DNA from: CAZRIZ01 sp050950465
GTDB taxonomy: Bacteria; Patescibacteriota; Saccharimonadia; Saccharimonadales; Saccharimonadaceae
NCBI GenBank assembly: GCA_050950465.1
Contig: JBMNHQ010000001.1
Span: forward strand, 248,001 to 312,000
Length of the DNA: 64,000 nt
Reading direction: 5' to 3'
The notes under the pieces are model-generated. The model was given only the letters and a program-made list of their open reading frames with translations, was not told where the DNA came from and made no database searches. Positions 18,955-26,679 of this stretch are shown piece by piece; positions within the stretch are counted from its first letter, which is position 1, and each line of letters starts with the position of its first letter. The translations under genes were made by a program, and so were the position numbers.

Positions 18955-21900
18955 TTATTTCTTAGGTTTCGGTTTGGTTTTGGCTTTAGGTTTAGGATTG
19001 GGTTTAAATACACTATGTTTCCCGATTATGTCATCAACCTGAATAATTAAAGTTTCTATGCGGTCGCGTTGCTGTTTCTGAATTAAGTGACCGGTTTGTG
19101 GATTATCTAAGGCATCTTGCATTGAGTCTCTGAATGACTCAAGAGATTTCTGTGCTCCAGCATAATCAATTACCCCCTTGTCTTTATCGTAGAAGTATCT
19201 ATTTAGATAATTGTCCAGTAGATTAGCTTTTCTAATTTCATTAGTGGTTTCATCTAATTCGGCTAGGGTTATTTCTTCGTTTCTCAACATCTTGTCCATA
19301 CCTTCTATCATAGTATTGAGTAGATCCTTACTAGCTCCGGCCATATAACTGGCAGAATATCTACCGTTAGCTATGTTTTCAGCATTAATCTCGTAGTAAG
19401 AGTCGCGTCCGCGGAAGATACCTCGTCTAATCCAGTCTGGTACCTTAATTCCCATCAGCTTATTACTACCAACCTTACTAAGCATCAGATCCACAATTTC
19501 TTCCCGATAGGTGTCAAGCGGTCCGTTTTGAATAATATTGCCATCATCATCAAAAAGATCAGCGGTGGCTTCTTGAATGAATTCATGGATGTCGTCTCGC
19601 GGTGCTTGACCAACCAATTTTGCCATCGCGAATCGCAAGGCTTTGTTATTACGATCTAAAGTATATTTCTGCCCATCTTTGCCAGTTACCTCAATTACAC
19701 CGTCGTTGTTGTCTAACTTTTCGTTTATATTGGATTTCATTTTGTCGACACCAATTGCAAAAGATAAGGCATCGGCTTCTTTGAGATTAATTTGTTGAGC
19801 AAAGGCGTACTGTAGGTCGATTTCTGTCTCCCACTCTTTACGTTGTGCTGTAATAACATCGGCTAGGACATATTTATCATATTCTGTGTTAATGCCAGAT
19901 AGGGCCGAGCGGATTTTAGTATTCACTTCATAACCAAGCTCAACTGGCAACTCAACATTAGAAATGACTCGTTTAGTTTGAAAGTCTTGTTGCATCTTGC
20001 TGGTAGCATGTGCTTCTTTTTCAGCAATTTGTTGTCTTAGGCTAGCTTGTGCAACTTCATATTCTATTGGATTAGTAAAGTGACCGATACCTCTAAATTC
20101 GAGCACTGGCTTATTGTCCTGATCAAGTATTACCTCGCCCGTAACTTCATCGACTTTAGCTTGGAACATGTCACGATCAACCTTGGCTCGAATTGTGCTG
20201 AAGGCGACGTCAACTTGTTGTTTATTGGCGCTGGCTATAGCCTCGGCACTGCGAGCGGTCATCTCTTCAAGCGCATCGGCGTTGGCTGGTTGCTGATTAC
20301 TATCTAACTTGCTACTACGCTGAGCGTAGAAAGCTTCTTGCCTGGACTTGGCAGTGCGCAACCGAGCCTCGTCACGTCGGCGACCTTGATAGAAGCTTCG
20401 TGCCATGCCGCGTGGTGTAAAGCGTCCCAAGGGAGTTTTTGACTCGCCAGTTTCGTAACGCGCTTTCTGAATCTCATGCTTACGGTGTAGATATTCCTGT
20501 GCCCCCTCGCCCAAGCTGCGAGTGCGATTGGTGGCGGCATTAGTAATACGATCCATGATCGCGTCGGAAGATTTGATTATAGTAATTAGTAGTCCAAAAG
20601 GAATTACCTTAACTATTAGCCCAACTAGTATTAAAATAAAGCTATCATTGGCGGTTTGCATGATGATACTGCTGGCGAGCTGTGAAGCGCCATAAATCAA
20701 GGAAAACACCGGAAATATTGCTAAGATTTTAGTAAATGTTTTCCACCATTTTTCAAACCACTTTTCAGTATTGGGTAAGAGGTTAAGTACAAAAGCGAGT
20801 GGTGAAACTACAGTTAAAATGATTACTAGTGCTTGACGGGCTGATAAGGCAATTACCACCGCTACGATTGTAGCTAAAGCGCCAGCCATACCGCCGAGTA
20901 CTAAGAGAGTTGCACCAATTATTCCGCCATTTAGAGCTAGCGCTAAACTACCAGCACCGTAAACACTAGCTAGTAACTTTGCCCAAGTAATAGCACTAAT
21001 GGCTGTTAAATCGCTTTCTGGCATAGTGGTGCGCTGAATCTTTAAAAGGATTTCACTGACTGAGTGACCGAGTAGATTGAACACATCGATCAGAAGCACA
21101 CAGATGGTTAGAGACAGATTGACCAGTATGGCGGTAACAATTAGCCGAGGAAATATCTTCTTTATAGTGTAGTTGCTTAATCCAAAGCCAGTGACGTATG
21201 ACAAAATTACAATAATAAACAAAATTACGAAAACAACGTTAGAAATACCGCGGATGATTGACCAGATAGCGTAAATTGGCTTATCGTGACCTGAGGCAAA
21301 TTGTTTAGTTGTGTCGATTGGTGAAATAACTAAAATATCAGTTACGATGTTGTAGAGGTCATCTAATGCCGTAGCCAAAGCGTTAGCGATTGGACAAACA
21401 ATCCACCCAATCCAAGGTATGTTGCAGTTACGGACGGTCGGAATTTCACCTTTGGCTAATGTGATGTCGCTATGTATGTCTTTGACATCGGAGTAAGTTT
21501 TAGTTTTGGTATCGAATCTTAGTTTGACGTACTGTCCCTTGGTTGGGTTGCTCTTACTATTAACTGCCATCAAATAGGCATCGGTCTTTCCTTTGTCGGT
21601 TGGGTCAATATAAACGTAATAAACTACTCCAGGTGCATAAGAGAAATTGCCACCTAATTTGGTTAGACTATCTCCTTCTTTTACTACATTTGGTCCTGAA
21701 AATATCAGGCTATTGTAGTAGAGTTGGTTGAGGTCATCACTGACAATACCGGTGTTTGGCAAAGCCAGAGTTGGAAGAGCTTGAGCCGTTTGGGGTGCTA
21801 GAAAACTGCCTACCAGAGTAGCAAATAAATAAATTAAGAGCATAAAACTGCCCTTGCGCCGCACTTCTAGGGGCGCTCCCTTTTTATGTCTCCCAAACAT
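18955..21900 (-). CDS. TrbL/VirB6-like giant membrane protein (paralogue 5), first gene of the cluster
   Basis: This encodes 981 residues from the ATG at 21898-21900. Upstream alternative starts (21915, 21939) fall inside the promoter, so I reject them. A short cytoplasmic lead (MFGRHKKGAPLEVRRKG) precedes a signal peptide (FMLLIYLFATLVGSFLAPQTAQA). The extracytoplasmic part is short (~150 residues) and ends in CNIPWIGWIVCPIANAL. The core at ~208-460 reads IWSIIRGISNVVFVI...SYVTGFGLSNYTIKK...VNLSLTI...IDVFNLLG, then LPNTEKWFEKWW. The ~520-residue tail is charged and predicted helical, ending KPNPKPKAKTKPKPKK. It is divergently transcribed from the pilin cluster. Its role is inferred as an inner-membrane channel component. 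Confidence 0.8.
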   Translation of the reverse strand: MFGRHKKGAPLEVRRKGSFMLLIYLFATLVGSFLAPQTAQALPTLALPNTGIVSDDLNQLYYNSLIFSGPNVVKEGDSLTKLGGNFSYAPGVVYYVYIDPTDKGKTDAYLMAVNSKSNPTKGQYVKLRFDTKTKTYSDVKDIHSDITLAKGEIPTVRNCNIPWIGWIVCPIANALATALDDLYNIVTDILVISPIDTTKQFASGHDKPIYAIWSIIRGISNVVFVILFIIVILSYVTGFGLSNYTIKKIFPRLIVTAILVNLSLTICVLLIDVFNLLGHSVSEILLKIQRTTMPESDLTAISAITWAKLLASVYGAGSLALALNGGIIGATLLVLGGMAGALATIVAVVIALSARQALVIILTVVSPLAFVLNLLPNTEKWFEKWWKTFTKILAIFPVFSLIYGASQLASSIIMQTANDSFILILVGLIVKVIPFGLLITIIKSSDAIMDRITNAATNRTRSLGEGAQEYLHRKHEIQKARYETGESKTPLGRFTPRGMARSFYQGRRRDEARLRTAKSRQEAFYAQRSSKLDSNQQPANADALEEMTARSAEAIASANKQQVDVAFSTIRAKVDRDMFQAKVDEVTGEVILDQDNKPVLEFRGIGHFTNPIEYEVAQASLRQQIAEKEAHATSKMQQDFQTKRVISNVELPVELGYEVNTKIRSALSGINTEYDKYVLADVITAQRKEWETEIDLQYAFAQQINLKEADALSFAIGVDKMKSNINEKLDNNDGVIEVTGKDGQKYTLDRNNKALRFAMAKLVGQAPRDDIHEFIQEATADLFDDDGNIIQNGPLDTYREEIVDLMLSKVGSNKLMGIKVPDWIRRGIFRGRDSYYEINAENIANGRYSASYMAGASKDLLNTMIEGMDKMLRNEEITLAELDETTNEIRKANLLDNYLNRYFYDKDKGVIDYAGAQKSLESFRDSMQDALDNPQTGHLIQKQQRDRIETLIIQVDDIIGKHSVFKPNPKPKAKTKPKPKK

Positions 21901-21910
21901 ATACCTTGCA

Positions 21911-21939
21911 AGCATAGCACTTTTAACCCTAAAAGTCAA
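21911..21939 (-). promoter_or_regulatory. Promoter of the minus-strand secretion cluster
   Basis: TTGACT (21934-21939), a 17-bp spacer and TATGCT (21911-21916) on the minus strand, followed after 10 nt by the ATG at 21900. The geometry predicts a 5' leader of only about 4 nt. Confidence 0.7.
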
Positions 21940-21998
21940 ATGTAAAACAGGGTATTTATTGGAGCTTATGATTTGTAAAAAAACGCTATGTGTATTAA

Positions 21999-22004
21999 TA
22001 TAAT
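21999..22004 (+). promoter_or_regulatory. -10 box of the pilin cluster
   Basis: A consensus TATAAT stands 11 nt before the ATG at 22016, with no Shine-Dalgarno between. The -35 is weak (TTTGTA, about 21 nt upstream). Together with 21911-21939 it makes a compact divergent promoter region for the secretion and pilin operons. Confidence 0.5.
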
Positions 22005-22015
22005 TCCCATAAGAT

Positions 22016-22498
22016 ATGAATAAAAACAGAACTAAACTTTCGTCTCATAATAGATTGTTAATTGTGATGGCAATGTTTGTAATAACACTGGTATCTTTTA
22101 TCTCTGTTCCCACGACTATCGTTCATGCTGACGATAATAAAACATCGGATTATGCTATCCTTAATCCACCGAGTAAAGAAGGGGGTATTTCTTACCTGTT
22201 AGGTTTGATAATTAAAATCTTAACCGGTTTGGTAGCGGTGGCGGCGGTAACAAGTATTATTTTTGCTGGTGTTCAGTACGCTAGTGCCGGTGATAGCCCA
22301 GAAAAGGTCAAAGCAGCAAAGGATCGCATCACTCAGACAGTCATTGGTCTTCTACTCTATATCTTTATGTTTACTATATTGGAGTTTCTGATTCCAGGTG
22401 GTATTTTAGGTATTGGAGCTGGCGGTGGCGAGGGGGGTGGTGAACAAGGTGGTAACAACATCACTCAGTCAAGGATGATTGGCTATAAGGAGAAGTAA
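22016..22498 (+). CDS. T4SS-type pilin-like protein 1
   Basis: This encodes 160 residues. A Sec-type signal (LLIVMAMFVITLVSFISVPTTIVHA, cleavage near residue 38) is followed by two membrane helices. The first is in YLLGLIIKILTGLVAVAAVTSIIFAGVQYA and the second in QTVIGLLLYIFMFTILEFLI. Between them is the cytoplasmic turn SAGDSPEKVKAAKDRI. This helix-GG/AG-Y-[AS]-helix layout is that of TrbC/VirB2-like pilins, which are extruded as the subunit of a conjugative or attachment pilus. The C-terminus is Gly-rich (GAGGGEGGGEQGG). It is the first of seven tandem paralogues, 2 nt from the next gene. Confidence 0.75.
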   Translation: MNKNRTKLSSHNRLLIVMAMFVITLVSFISVPTTIVHADDNKTSDYAILNPPSKEGGISYLLGLIIKILTGLVAVAAVTSIIFAGVQYASAGDSPEKVKAAKDRITQTVIGLLLYIFMFTILEFLIPGGILGIGAGGGEGGGEQGGNNITQSRMIGYKEK

Positions 22499-22500
22499 AT

Positions 22501-22935
22501 ATGAGACGTATCTTAGCCACTGTACTTATATTAGTTGGGATGGTTAGTCTTAATCTGTTGTTTAGTGAATATACCTTTGCTGCTAATTGTGATGGAAAGA
22601 TATTAGGTATTCCAACTTGGTATCGTGGTCTAATTAAAGAAGAAAAAGGACGATGCGTTGTTATGAGTCCTGAAGAAGCTTTCAATGGCCCAAAAGATGA
22701 GGCTGTTGGCAAATATATTACCAAGATTGTCTTGAATGTTGCTGACATGTTAATGCGCTTGGTTGGTCTAGTGTCGTTTGGCTTGATTTTATACTCGGGC
22801 TTTACTTATATCACATCTGGTGGTAGTGCTCAGCGGGTTGAGTCGGCCAAGAAAACATTGCGGAATGCTGTCATTGGGCTAGTTATTGCTCTGTTGGCGA
22901 CAGCAATTGTCAATTTAGTTTTAGGAATGGTTTAA
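22501..22935 (+). CDS. T4SS-type pilin-like protein 2
   Basis: This encodes 144 residues. A signal peptide (RILATVLILVGMVSLNLLFSEYTFA) precedes a 40-residue polar part with two Cys (NCDGK...GRCVV). The two-helix pilin core follows: MLMRLVGLVSFGLILYSGFTYITSGGSAQRVESAKKTLRNAVIGLVIALLATAIVNLV (written here only to mark the SGG-x-AQRVESAKKT turn). GGAG lies 9 nt before the ATG. It is the second gene of the pilin operon. The longer soluble N-terminal part and cysteines set it apart from the simpler pilins 5-7, and a minor-subunit role is possible. Confidence 0.75.
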   Translation: MRRILATVLILVGMVSLNLLFSEYTFAANCDGKILGIPTWYRGLIKEEKGRCVVMSPEEAFNGPKDEAVGKYITKIVLNVADMLMRLVGLVSFGLILYSGFTYITSGGSAQRVESAKKTLRNAVIGLVIALLATAIVNLVLGMV

Positions 22936-22957
22936 TCTCATAATGGAGGATAGAATC

Positions 22958-23380
22958 TTGCGAGAAGATAGTTTAGAAAACAATGCTCGGTCTGTGTTAT
23001 TAGTGGCAAATGAGCAAGGATTTGGTGGTGGCGGTGGTGCCAGCCAAGGTGAAAACGGAGGTGGAGGGGGGGCTGGTGACTCTGAAGGAGAAGGTGGAGG
23101 CACTATAAACACTGTCATAACAATTAATGAAGACGATTTTGTGGGTATAAAGCCAATCGATGCTGGCACTAGCTTGAAAAATATTCTAAGCACAGCCTTT
23201 TTTTGGATTGCTGCCCTCTCAATCATAATGGTTATTGTTGGTGGTATTATCTATGCTGCTTCATCATCTGACGAAACTCGGGTGCGTCGCGCTAAGGCTA
23301 CGATTCAGTATGCAATTATTGGTTTGGTGGTATCACTGTTTGCGTGGGCAATTGTTAACTGGGTGGTGGGAGAAGTGTAA
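22958..23380 (+). CDS. T4SS-type pilin-like protein 3, Gly-rich N-terminus, probable TTG start
   Basis: This encodes about 140 residues. A perfect GGAGG (22945-22949) sits 8 nt before a TTG at 22958, whereas the ATG at 22943 overlaps that same GGAGG and has no site of its own. I therefore prefer the TTG. The protein has a Gly/Glu/Ser-rich segment (GFGGGGGASQGENGG...) and then the two-helix pilin core with AASSSDETRVRRAKAT as the turn. Unlike its neighbours it shows no clear signal peptide, only a weak SVLLVA patch. Either insertion relies on the core helices or the start is still misplaced. It ends by overlapping the next ATG (TAATG at 23377-23382). Confidence 0.65.
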   Translation: MREDSLENNARSVLLVANEQGFGGGGGASQGENGGGGGAGDSEGEGGGTINTVITINEDDFVGIKPIDAGTSLKNILSTAFFWIAALSIIMVIVGGIIYAASSSDETRVRRAKATIQYAIIGLVVSLFAWAIVNWVVGEV

Positions 23381-23805
23381 TGAAAAAGATTGTTTTATTA
23401 GTTTCTTTGGTGCTTTCGGTAGTAGTATTCTCCCCTACTTTAGTGCTGGCAGAGACTGATCAGGGTGCTGGTGCGGGTCTTGATGAGGTTTGTAGTGGAG
23501 AATCAGACTCTCCAGTTTGCCAGCGTAAAGACAAAACACTTGATAGTCTAGTGGTCAAAGTTATGCAATATCTCATGTATGTAGTCGGTGTCGCCTCGTT
23601 GGTTTTTCTAATGTATGGCGGTATATTATATGCGACTTCATCTGGTAAGCCCGATGCATTAACTAAAGCAAAGAAAACTATTATCGGAGCTGTAACTGGC
23701 TTAGCTGTGGCTCTCCTAGCTTTGGCGATTGTGAACTTAGTTAAGAGCACGGTTGATGAAGTGGCCCCGAGCACTCAGCCTCAGGATCAAGAGGAGTCAG
23801 AATAA
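23380..23805 (+). CDS. T4SS-type pilin-like protein 4
   Basis: This encodes 141 residues. A signal peptide (IVLLVSLVLSVVVFSPTLVLA) precedes a short linker with a Cys pair (CSGESDSPVC). The core follows: VMQYLMYVVGVASLVFLMYGG, the turn YATSSGKPDALTKAKKT, then IIGAVTGLAVALLALAIVNLV. A short acidic tail ends the protein. Start and upstream stop overlap by one base, so it is translationally coupled to pilin 3. It is the last gene of the first pilin operon before a promoter at 23824. Expected to be processed and stored in the cytoplasmic membrane as pilus subunits. Confidence 0.75.
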   Translation: MKKIVLLVSLVLSVVVFSPTLVLAETDQGAGAGLDEVCSGESDSPVCQRKDKTLDSLVVKVMQYLMYVVGVASLVFLMYGGILYATSSGKPDALTKAKKTIIGAVTGLAVALLALAIVNLVKSTVDEVAPSTQPQDQEESE

Positions 23806-23823
23806 ATTTGTTTAGCAAGAGCA

Positions 23824-23852
23824 TTTACTTTTTAGTTAATAGTTGTTAAAAT
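23824..23852 (+). promoter_or_regulatory. Promoter of pilin 5
   Basis: TTTACT (23824-23829), a 17-bp spacer and TAAAAT (23847-23852). About 30 nt separate it from the ATG at 23883, with an AAGGA ribosome binding site between. Confidence 0.5.
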
Positions 23853-23882
23853 AAAATTAAAATCATAAATAAGGAAAAAATT

Positions 23883-24284
23883 ATGAAGAAAGCTAAAAAA
23901 TTATTACTAATCGTTGGGGCAATGGTTTTTGCAATGCTAGGCTCATCAGCATTAATTTCTAATGCAGCTATAGCTACCGATCTTAACTTTGATAAAGCCC
24001 TAACTGACGTTGGTAGTGATACTGGTCTTCAGGACAGAGACCTAGAACCAACCAGTGTTGTCACACAGGCTATCAAATGGATTATGTATGCTGTTGGTAT
24101 CGTTTCAGTTGTCATGATTGTTGTTGGTGGTATTCGCTATGCTACTTCAGGTGGCAATGCCGAGAAAGTTAAATCAGCTAAGAATACCATTCTTTACGCT
24201 TGTGTTGGCTTGGCTGTGGCTCTCCTAGCTTTGGCGATTGTGACTTATATCAGTGGTGATCTTATGGATTCTGTAGCTACTTAG
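23883..24284 (+). CDS. T4SS-type pilin-like protein 5
   Basis: This encodes 133 residues. The signal peptide (LLLIVGAMVFAMLGSSALISNAAIA) precedes a ~30-residue polar stretch. The pilin core is WIMYAVGIVSVVMIVVGGIRYATSGGNAEKVKSAKNTILYAC then a second helix ending VALLALAIV. The core from GGIRYATSGG to LYAC is the same in pilins 5, 6 and 7, and the DNA there is nearly identical too. It has its own promoter and a strong terminator, so it can be expressed apart from pilins 1-4. Probably a major pilus subunit, judged from the conserved minimal form (inference). Confidence 0.8.
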   Translation: MKKAKKLLLIVGAMVFAMLGSSALISNAAIATDLNFDKALTDVGSDTGLQDRDLEPTSVVTQAIKWIMYAVGIVSVVMIVVGGIRYATSGGNAEKVKSAKNTILYACVGLAVALLALAIVTYISGDLMDSVAT

Positions 24285-24318
24285 TGGGTACAGTACAGAT
24301 TAATAAAATTAACACGTC

Positions 24319-24358
24319 GCAAACCCCGCTCTAAGAAGTAGCGGGGTTTGCTTACTTT
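24319..24358 (+). terminator. Strong intrinsic terminator after pilin 5
   Basis: A 12-bp perfect stem GCAAACCCCGCT (24319-24330) / AGCGGGGTTTGC (24340-24351) with a 9-nt loop, followed by TTACTTTACTTT. It insulates pilin 5 from pilin 6. Confidence 0.8.
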
Positions 24359-24416
24359 ACTTTATTTCTTATGGTTGTTAAACTATAGTCAGATATTTTA
24401 ACATAAGGAAAATGAT

Positions 24417-24797
24417 ATGGAAAAACGAATACAAAAACTTCTTTTGATGATTGCTATACCAGCCATGGCATTTTTGGGATTATCTAGTTTGTCACAAATT
24501 GCATTGGCTGAGAGTAGTATTTTGCCGCCTGATGTTAAGGTGCCGACTGAGCTAGATCGCAATGTTAATATAGCCACAATTGTGACCAAGGGTCTCCAAT
24601 GGCTAATGTATGCTGTTGGTGTTGTTTCAATTGTTATGATTATTGTCGGTGGTATTCGCTACGCTACTTCAGGTGGCAATGCCGAGAAAGTTAAATCAGC
24701 TAAGAATACCATTCTTTACGCTTGTATTGGCTTAGGTGTGGCTCTCCTAGCGCTAGCGATTGTGAATCTTGTTGATACTACGACTAGCGGATTTTAA
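24417..24797 (+). CDS. T4SS-type pilin-like protein 6
   Basis: This encodes 126 residues. A signal peptide (LLLMIAIPAMAFLGLSSLSQIALA) precedes ~30 polar residues and the two-helix core LQWLMYAVGVVSIVMIIVGG, the turn YATSGGNAEKVKSAKNT, and LYACIGLGVALLALAIVNLV. AAGGA lies ~9 nt before the ATG. A TTGTTA/TAACAT pair upstream with an 18-bp spacer may be its promoter. DNA of the core matches pilin 5 and pilin 7 almost base for base, while signal peptides and linkers differ, so the cores look homogenised by recombination. Confidence 0.8.
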   Translation: MEKRIQKLLLMIAIPAMAFLGLSSLSQIALAESSILPPDVKVPTELDRNVNIATIVTKGLQWLMYAVGVVSIVMIIVGGIRYATSGGNAEKVKSAKNTILYACIGLGVALLALAIVNLVDTTTSGF

Positions 24798-24821
24798 TTA
24801 ATAAGGATTACAGGTTTGATA

Positions 24822-25304
24822 ATGAAAAATAAGATAACAAAGCGTATCATAATTCCTCTTCTAGTTCTATTCGGTGGATTAATGTTGGTTTCCTCGGCAA
24901 ACATTGTAAGGGCTGAGCCGCTTAAATTTAAAGATGCAATTGATCAAGGCAAAACTGTTTTAAAGAAAGATAAAATTAGCCCGTCTAATGTAGTTACACA
25001 AGGTCTCCAATGGCTAATGTATGCTGTTGGTGTTGTTTCAATTGCGATGATTATCATTGGTGGTATTCGCTACGCTACTTCAGGTGGCAATGCCGAGAAA
25101 GTTAAATCAGCTAAGAATACCATTCTTTACGCTTGTATTGGCTTAGGTGTGGCTCTCTTAGCTTTGGCGATTGTGAACTTTGTTGATAAGCAAACTGGTA
25201 AACTGGGCGGGACCCCAACTACAGACACTGACTCTGAAGTAGACCTCGATGACTATGAGGTGCCCTGTCCTGAGGGTGTTGAAGGGCCCTGCTACGGCCT
25301 TTAA
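24822..25304 (+). CDS. T4SS-type pilin-like protein 7 with acidic C-terminal tail
   Basis: This encodes 160 residues from the ATG at 24822; a TTG two codons earlier is possible but less likely. It has a signal peptide (IIIPLLVLFGGLMLVSSANIVRA), a polar linker, and the conserved core shared with pilins 5 and 6. It differs in having a ~35-residue C-terminal extension that is acidic and holds two Cys (DTDSEVDLDDYEVPCPEG...GPCYGL). That tail could be exposed on the assembled fibre or form a cap. It follows pilin 6 by 24 nt and ends at a bidirectional terminator. Confidence 0.8.
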   Translation: MKNKITKRIIIPLLVLFGGLMLVSSANIVRAEPLKFKDAIDQGKTVLKKDKISPSNVVTQGLQWLMYAVGVVSIAMIIIGGIRYATSGGNAEKVKSAKNTILYACIGLGVALLALAIVNFVDKQTGKLGGTPTTDTDSEVDLDDYEVPCPEGVEGPCYGL

Positions 25305-25319
25305 CTAACTAGTTCTTCA

Positions 25320-25349
25320 ATTAAAATCACCCTGTAGGGTGATTTTAAT
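25320..25349. terminator. Bidirectional terminator between pilin 7 and hsp20
   Basis: A perfect inverted repeat: ATTAAAATCACCCT (25320-25333) and AGGGTGATTTTAAT (25336-25349). The A/T ends supply a U-run in both directions, fitting the convergent genes on either side. Confidence 0.8.
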
Positions 25350-25379
25350 ACAGTATTATTGTAATCCGTACTACTTCTA

Positions 25380-25892
25380 TTAATTAATTGGAATCTTGAT
25401 TTCGTTTTGAGCTTTGACTTTATTAAAACTAACAGTCAAGACACCGTCTTTTAACACAGCGTCGACTTCATCTTCTTTAACCTGCACTGGTAAAGCGATC
25501 GTGCGGGTAAACTCACCCCAATAACACTCTTGGATGTAAAAGTGAGTTGCGCCATCTTCGTCACCGCTTGATAGTGTGCCGCTAATTGTTAGGATGTCGT
25601 CCGACAGACTAACGTCTAAGTCGCGCTTATCAACACCAGCTGTGCGAGCCTTTACGACTAGCTTATCAGGTGTTTCATATAGGTCGACTGCTAGTTGACC
25701 AGGTAGTTCATCATCGCTTTCGGCCCACTCCTCTGGCGATTCTTCAGCAGCCGCTTTCTTGGTTTCTTCTGGTTCGGTCGGGTTCAGCAACAAGTCGTCA
25801 GCTGGATCTTCCCCGAATAACTTGTCGTCATCGAGAAATGCTGCCGCCAGTTCGTCTTCCATCAGAAGATCATTGTCATTTTTTTGAGCCAT
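25380..25892 (-). CDS. Small heat shock protein, Hsp20/alpha-crystallin family
   Basis: This encodes 170 residues from the ATG at 25890-25892, chosen because GGAGGAG lies 4-6 nt upstream; a longer frame lacks such a site. A ~70-residue acidic N-terminal arm (LLMEDELAAAFLDDDKLFGED...) precedes the alpha-crystallin domain at ~75-168 (QLAVDLYETPDKLVVKARTAGV...LTISGTL...FTRTIALP...AVLKDGVLTVSF). The A-x-L-x-x-G-V-L motif is present as AVLKDGVLTV. The C-terminal I-x-I anchoring motif is present as IKIPIN. It is an ATP-independent holdase chaperone in the cytoplasm. A 7-bp hairpin in the 5' leader (25911-25932) precedes the ribosome binding site. Confidence 0.9.
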   Translation of the reverse strand: MAQKNDNDLLMEDELAAAFLDDDKLFGEDPADDLLLNPTEPEETKKAAAEESPEEWAESDDELPGQLAVDLYETPDKLVVKARTAGVDKRDLDVSLSDDILTISGTLSSGDEDGATHFYIQECYWGEFTRTIALPVQVKEDEVDAVLKDGVLTVSFNKVKAQNEIKIPIN

Positions 25893-25946
25893 TCTACTCC
25901 TCCAATTAAACAATAGTTATTTTTGACTATTGAAATATACACTACC

Positions 25947-25975
25947 ATTATAAACAAGATTATTGTTATAATCAA
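25947..25975 (-). promoter_or_regulatory. Promoter of hsp20
   Basis: On the minus strand, TTGATT (25970-25975), a 17-bp spacer and TATAAT (25947-25952). The predicted leader is ~48 nt and contains the stem CAATAGT/ACTATTG (25911-25932). No CIRCE element is seen here. Confidence 0.6.
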
Positions 25976-26005
25976 CTAAATAACCCTTAAAATGTAAAAA
26001 TTACA

Positions 26006-26671
26006 ATGATTGACAAGGTGCTTAAGTTTATCATCCCCCACCACTGTTGTCGCTGCCAAAAAGTTGGTGCGGCACTCTGTCAAGATTGTATAAATTACAT
26101 CATCCCACGGCGTAAAAACGACCCAAAGTTGACAAAATGCCAAGAAAGCTGGCTAGACTGGCGCTGTTTTGGTTGGCGGAGTGGGTTGTTGGAGAAAATA
26201 GTCGATGATTATAAGTTTAATTTAAAACGAGAGTTGGCTAATCCCCTAGCTCAGCTGCTGGCCAGTCAATTGCGTGATTTGACCAGTGAGTCAGTGGTGG
26301 TTGTGCCGATTCCGACTACTGGTAAGCACAATCGTCAGCGGGGTCTTGACCATATGAAACTAATCGGTAAGGAGTTGGCTAAGTTATTAGGTGGCACTTG
26401 CGAGCCGATTTTACAGCGCGCCAGTCAAGTTAGCCAGCGTGGACTGCAGCGTGGTGCTCGCCTTAAAAACGCTCAAACGTCTTTTAAAGTTAGCCAGCCA
26501 CTCGATGAAAAGAAGACCTATCTGGTAATCGACGATGTCTGGACGACTGGTGCAACGATTATTACTGCAACTGAATTATTGAAAAAACACGGTGCTAAAA
26601 AAGTCGTGGCGGCCGTAATTTGTCGCCAGCCAGTGGATAAGAAAGATAAGGCCTTAAAGTTTAAGGTATAA
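26006..26671 (+). CDS. comF: ComF family protein (predicted phosphoribosyltransferase)
   Basis: This encodes 221 residues. The N-terminus carries the ComFC-type zinc-finger-like cysteines (CCRCQKVGAALCQDC, residues ~14-28). The C-terminal phosphoribosyltransferase domain has VVVVPIPTTGKHNRQRGLDH and the PRPP-binding loop TYLVIDDVWTTGATI. ComFC is needed for DNA uptake in transformable bacteria, where it acts in the cytoplasm. In this context, next to a pilus locus, a natural-competence role is plausible but inferred. There is no evident Shine-Dalgarno; a TAAAAT lies 12 nt before the ATG. It converges with the phosphatase-like gene, 8 nt apart. Confidence 0.85.
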   Translation: MIDKVLKFIIPHHCCRCQKVGAALCQDCINYIIPRRKNDPKLTKCQESWLDWRCFGWRSGLLEKIVDDYKFNLKRELANPLAQLLASQLRDLTSESVVVVPIPTTGKHNRQRGLDHMKLIGKELAKLLGGTCEPILQRASQVSQRGLQRGARLKNAQTSFKVSQPLDEKKTYLVIDDVWTTGATIITATELLKKHGAKKVVAAVICRQPVDKKDKALKFKV

Positions 26672-26679
26672 GACTTGAT

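Noticed and set aside
21901..21939. Upstream starts (TTG at 21939, ATG at 21915) for the 18955 gene
   Set aside because: They fall within the -35/-10 region TTGACT-17-TATGCT, so they would not be on the transcript.
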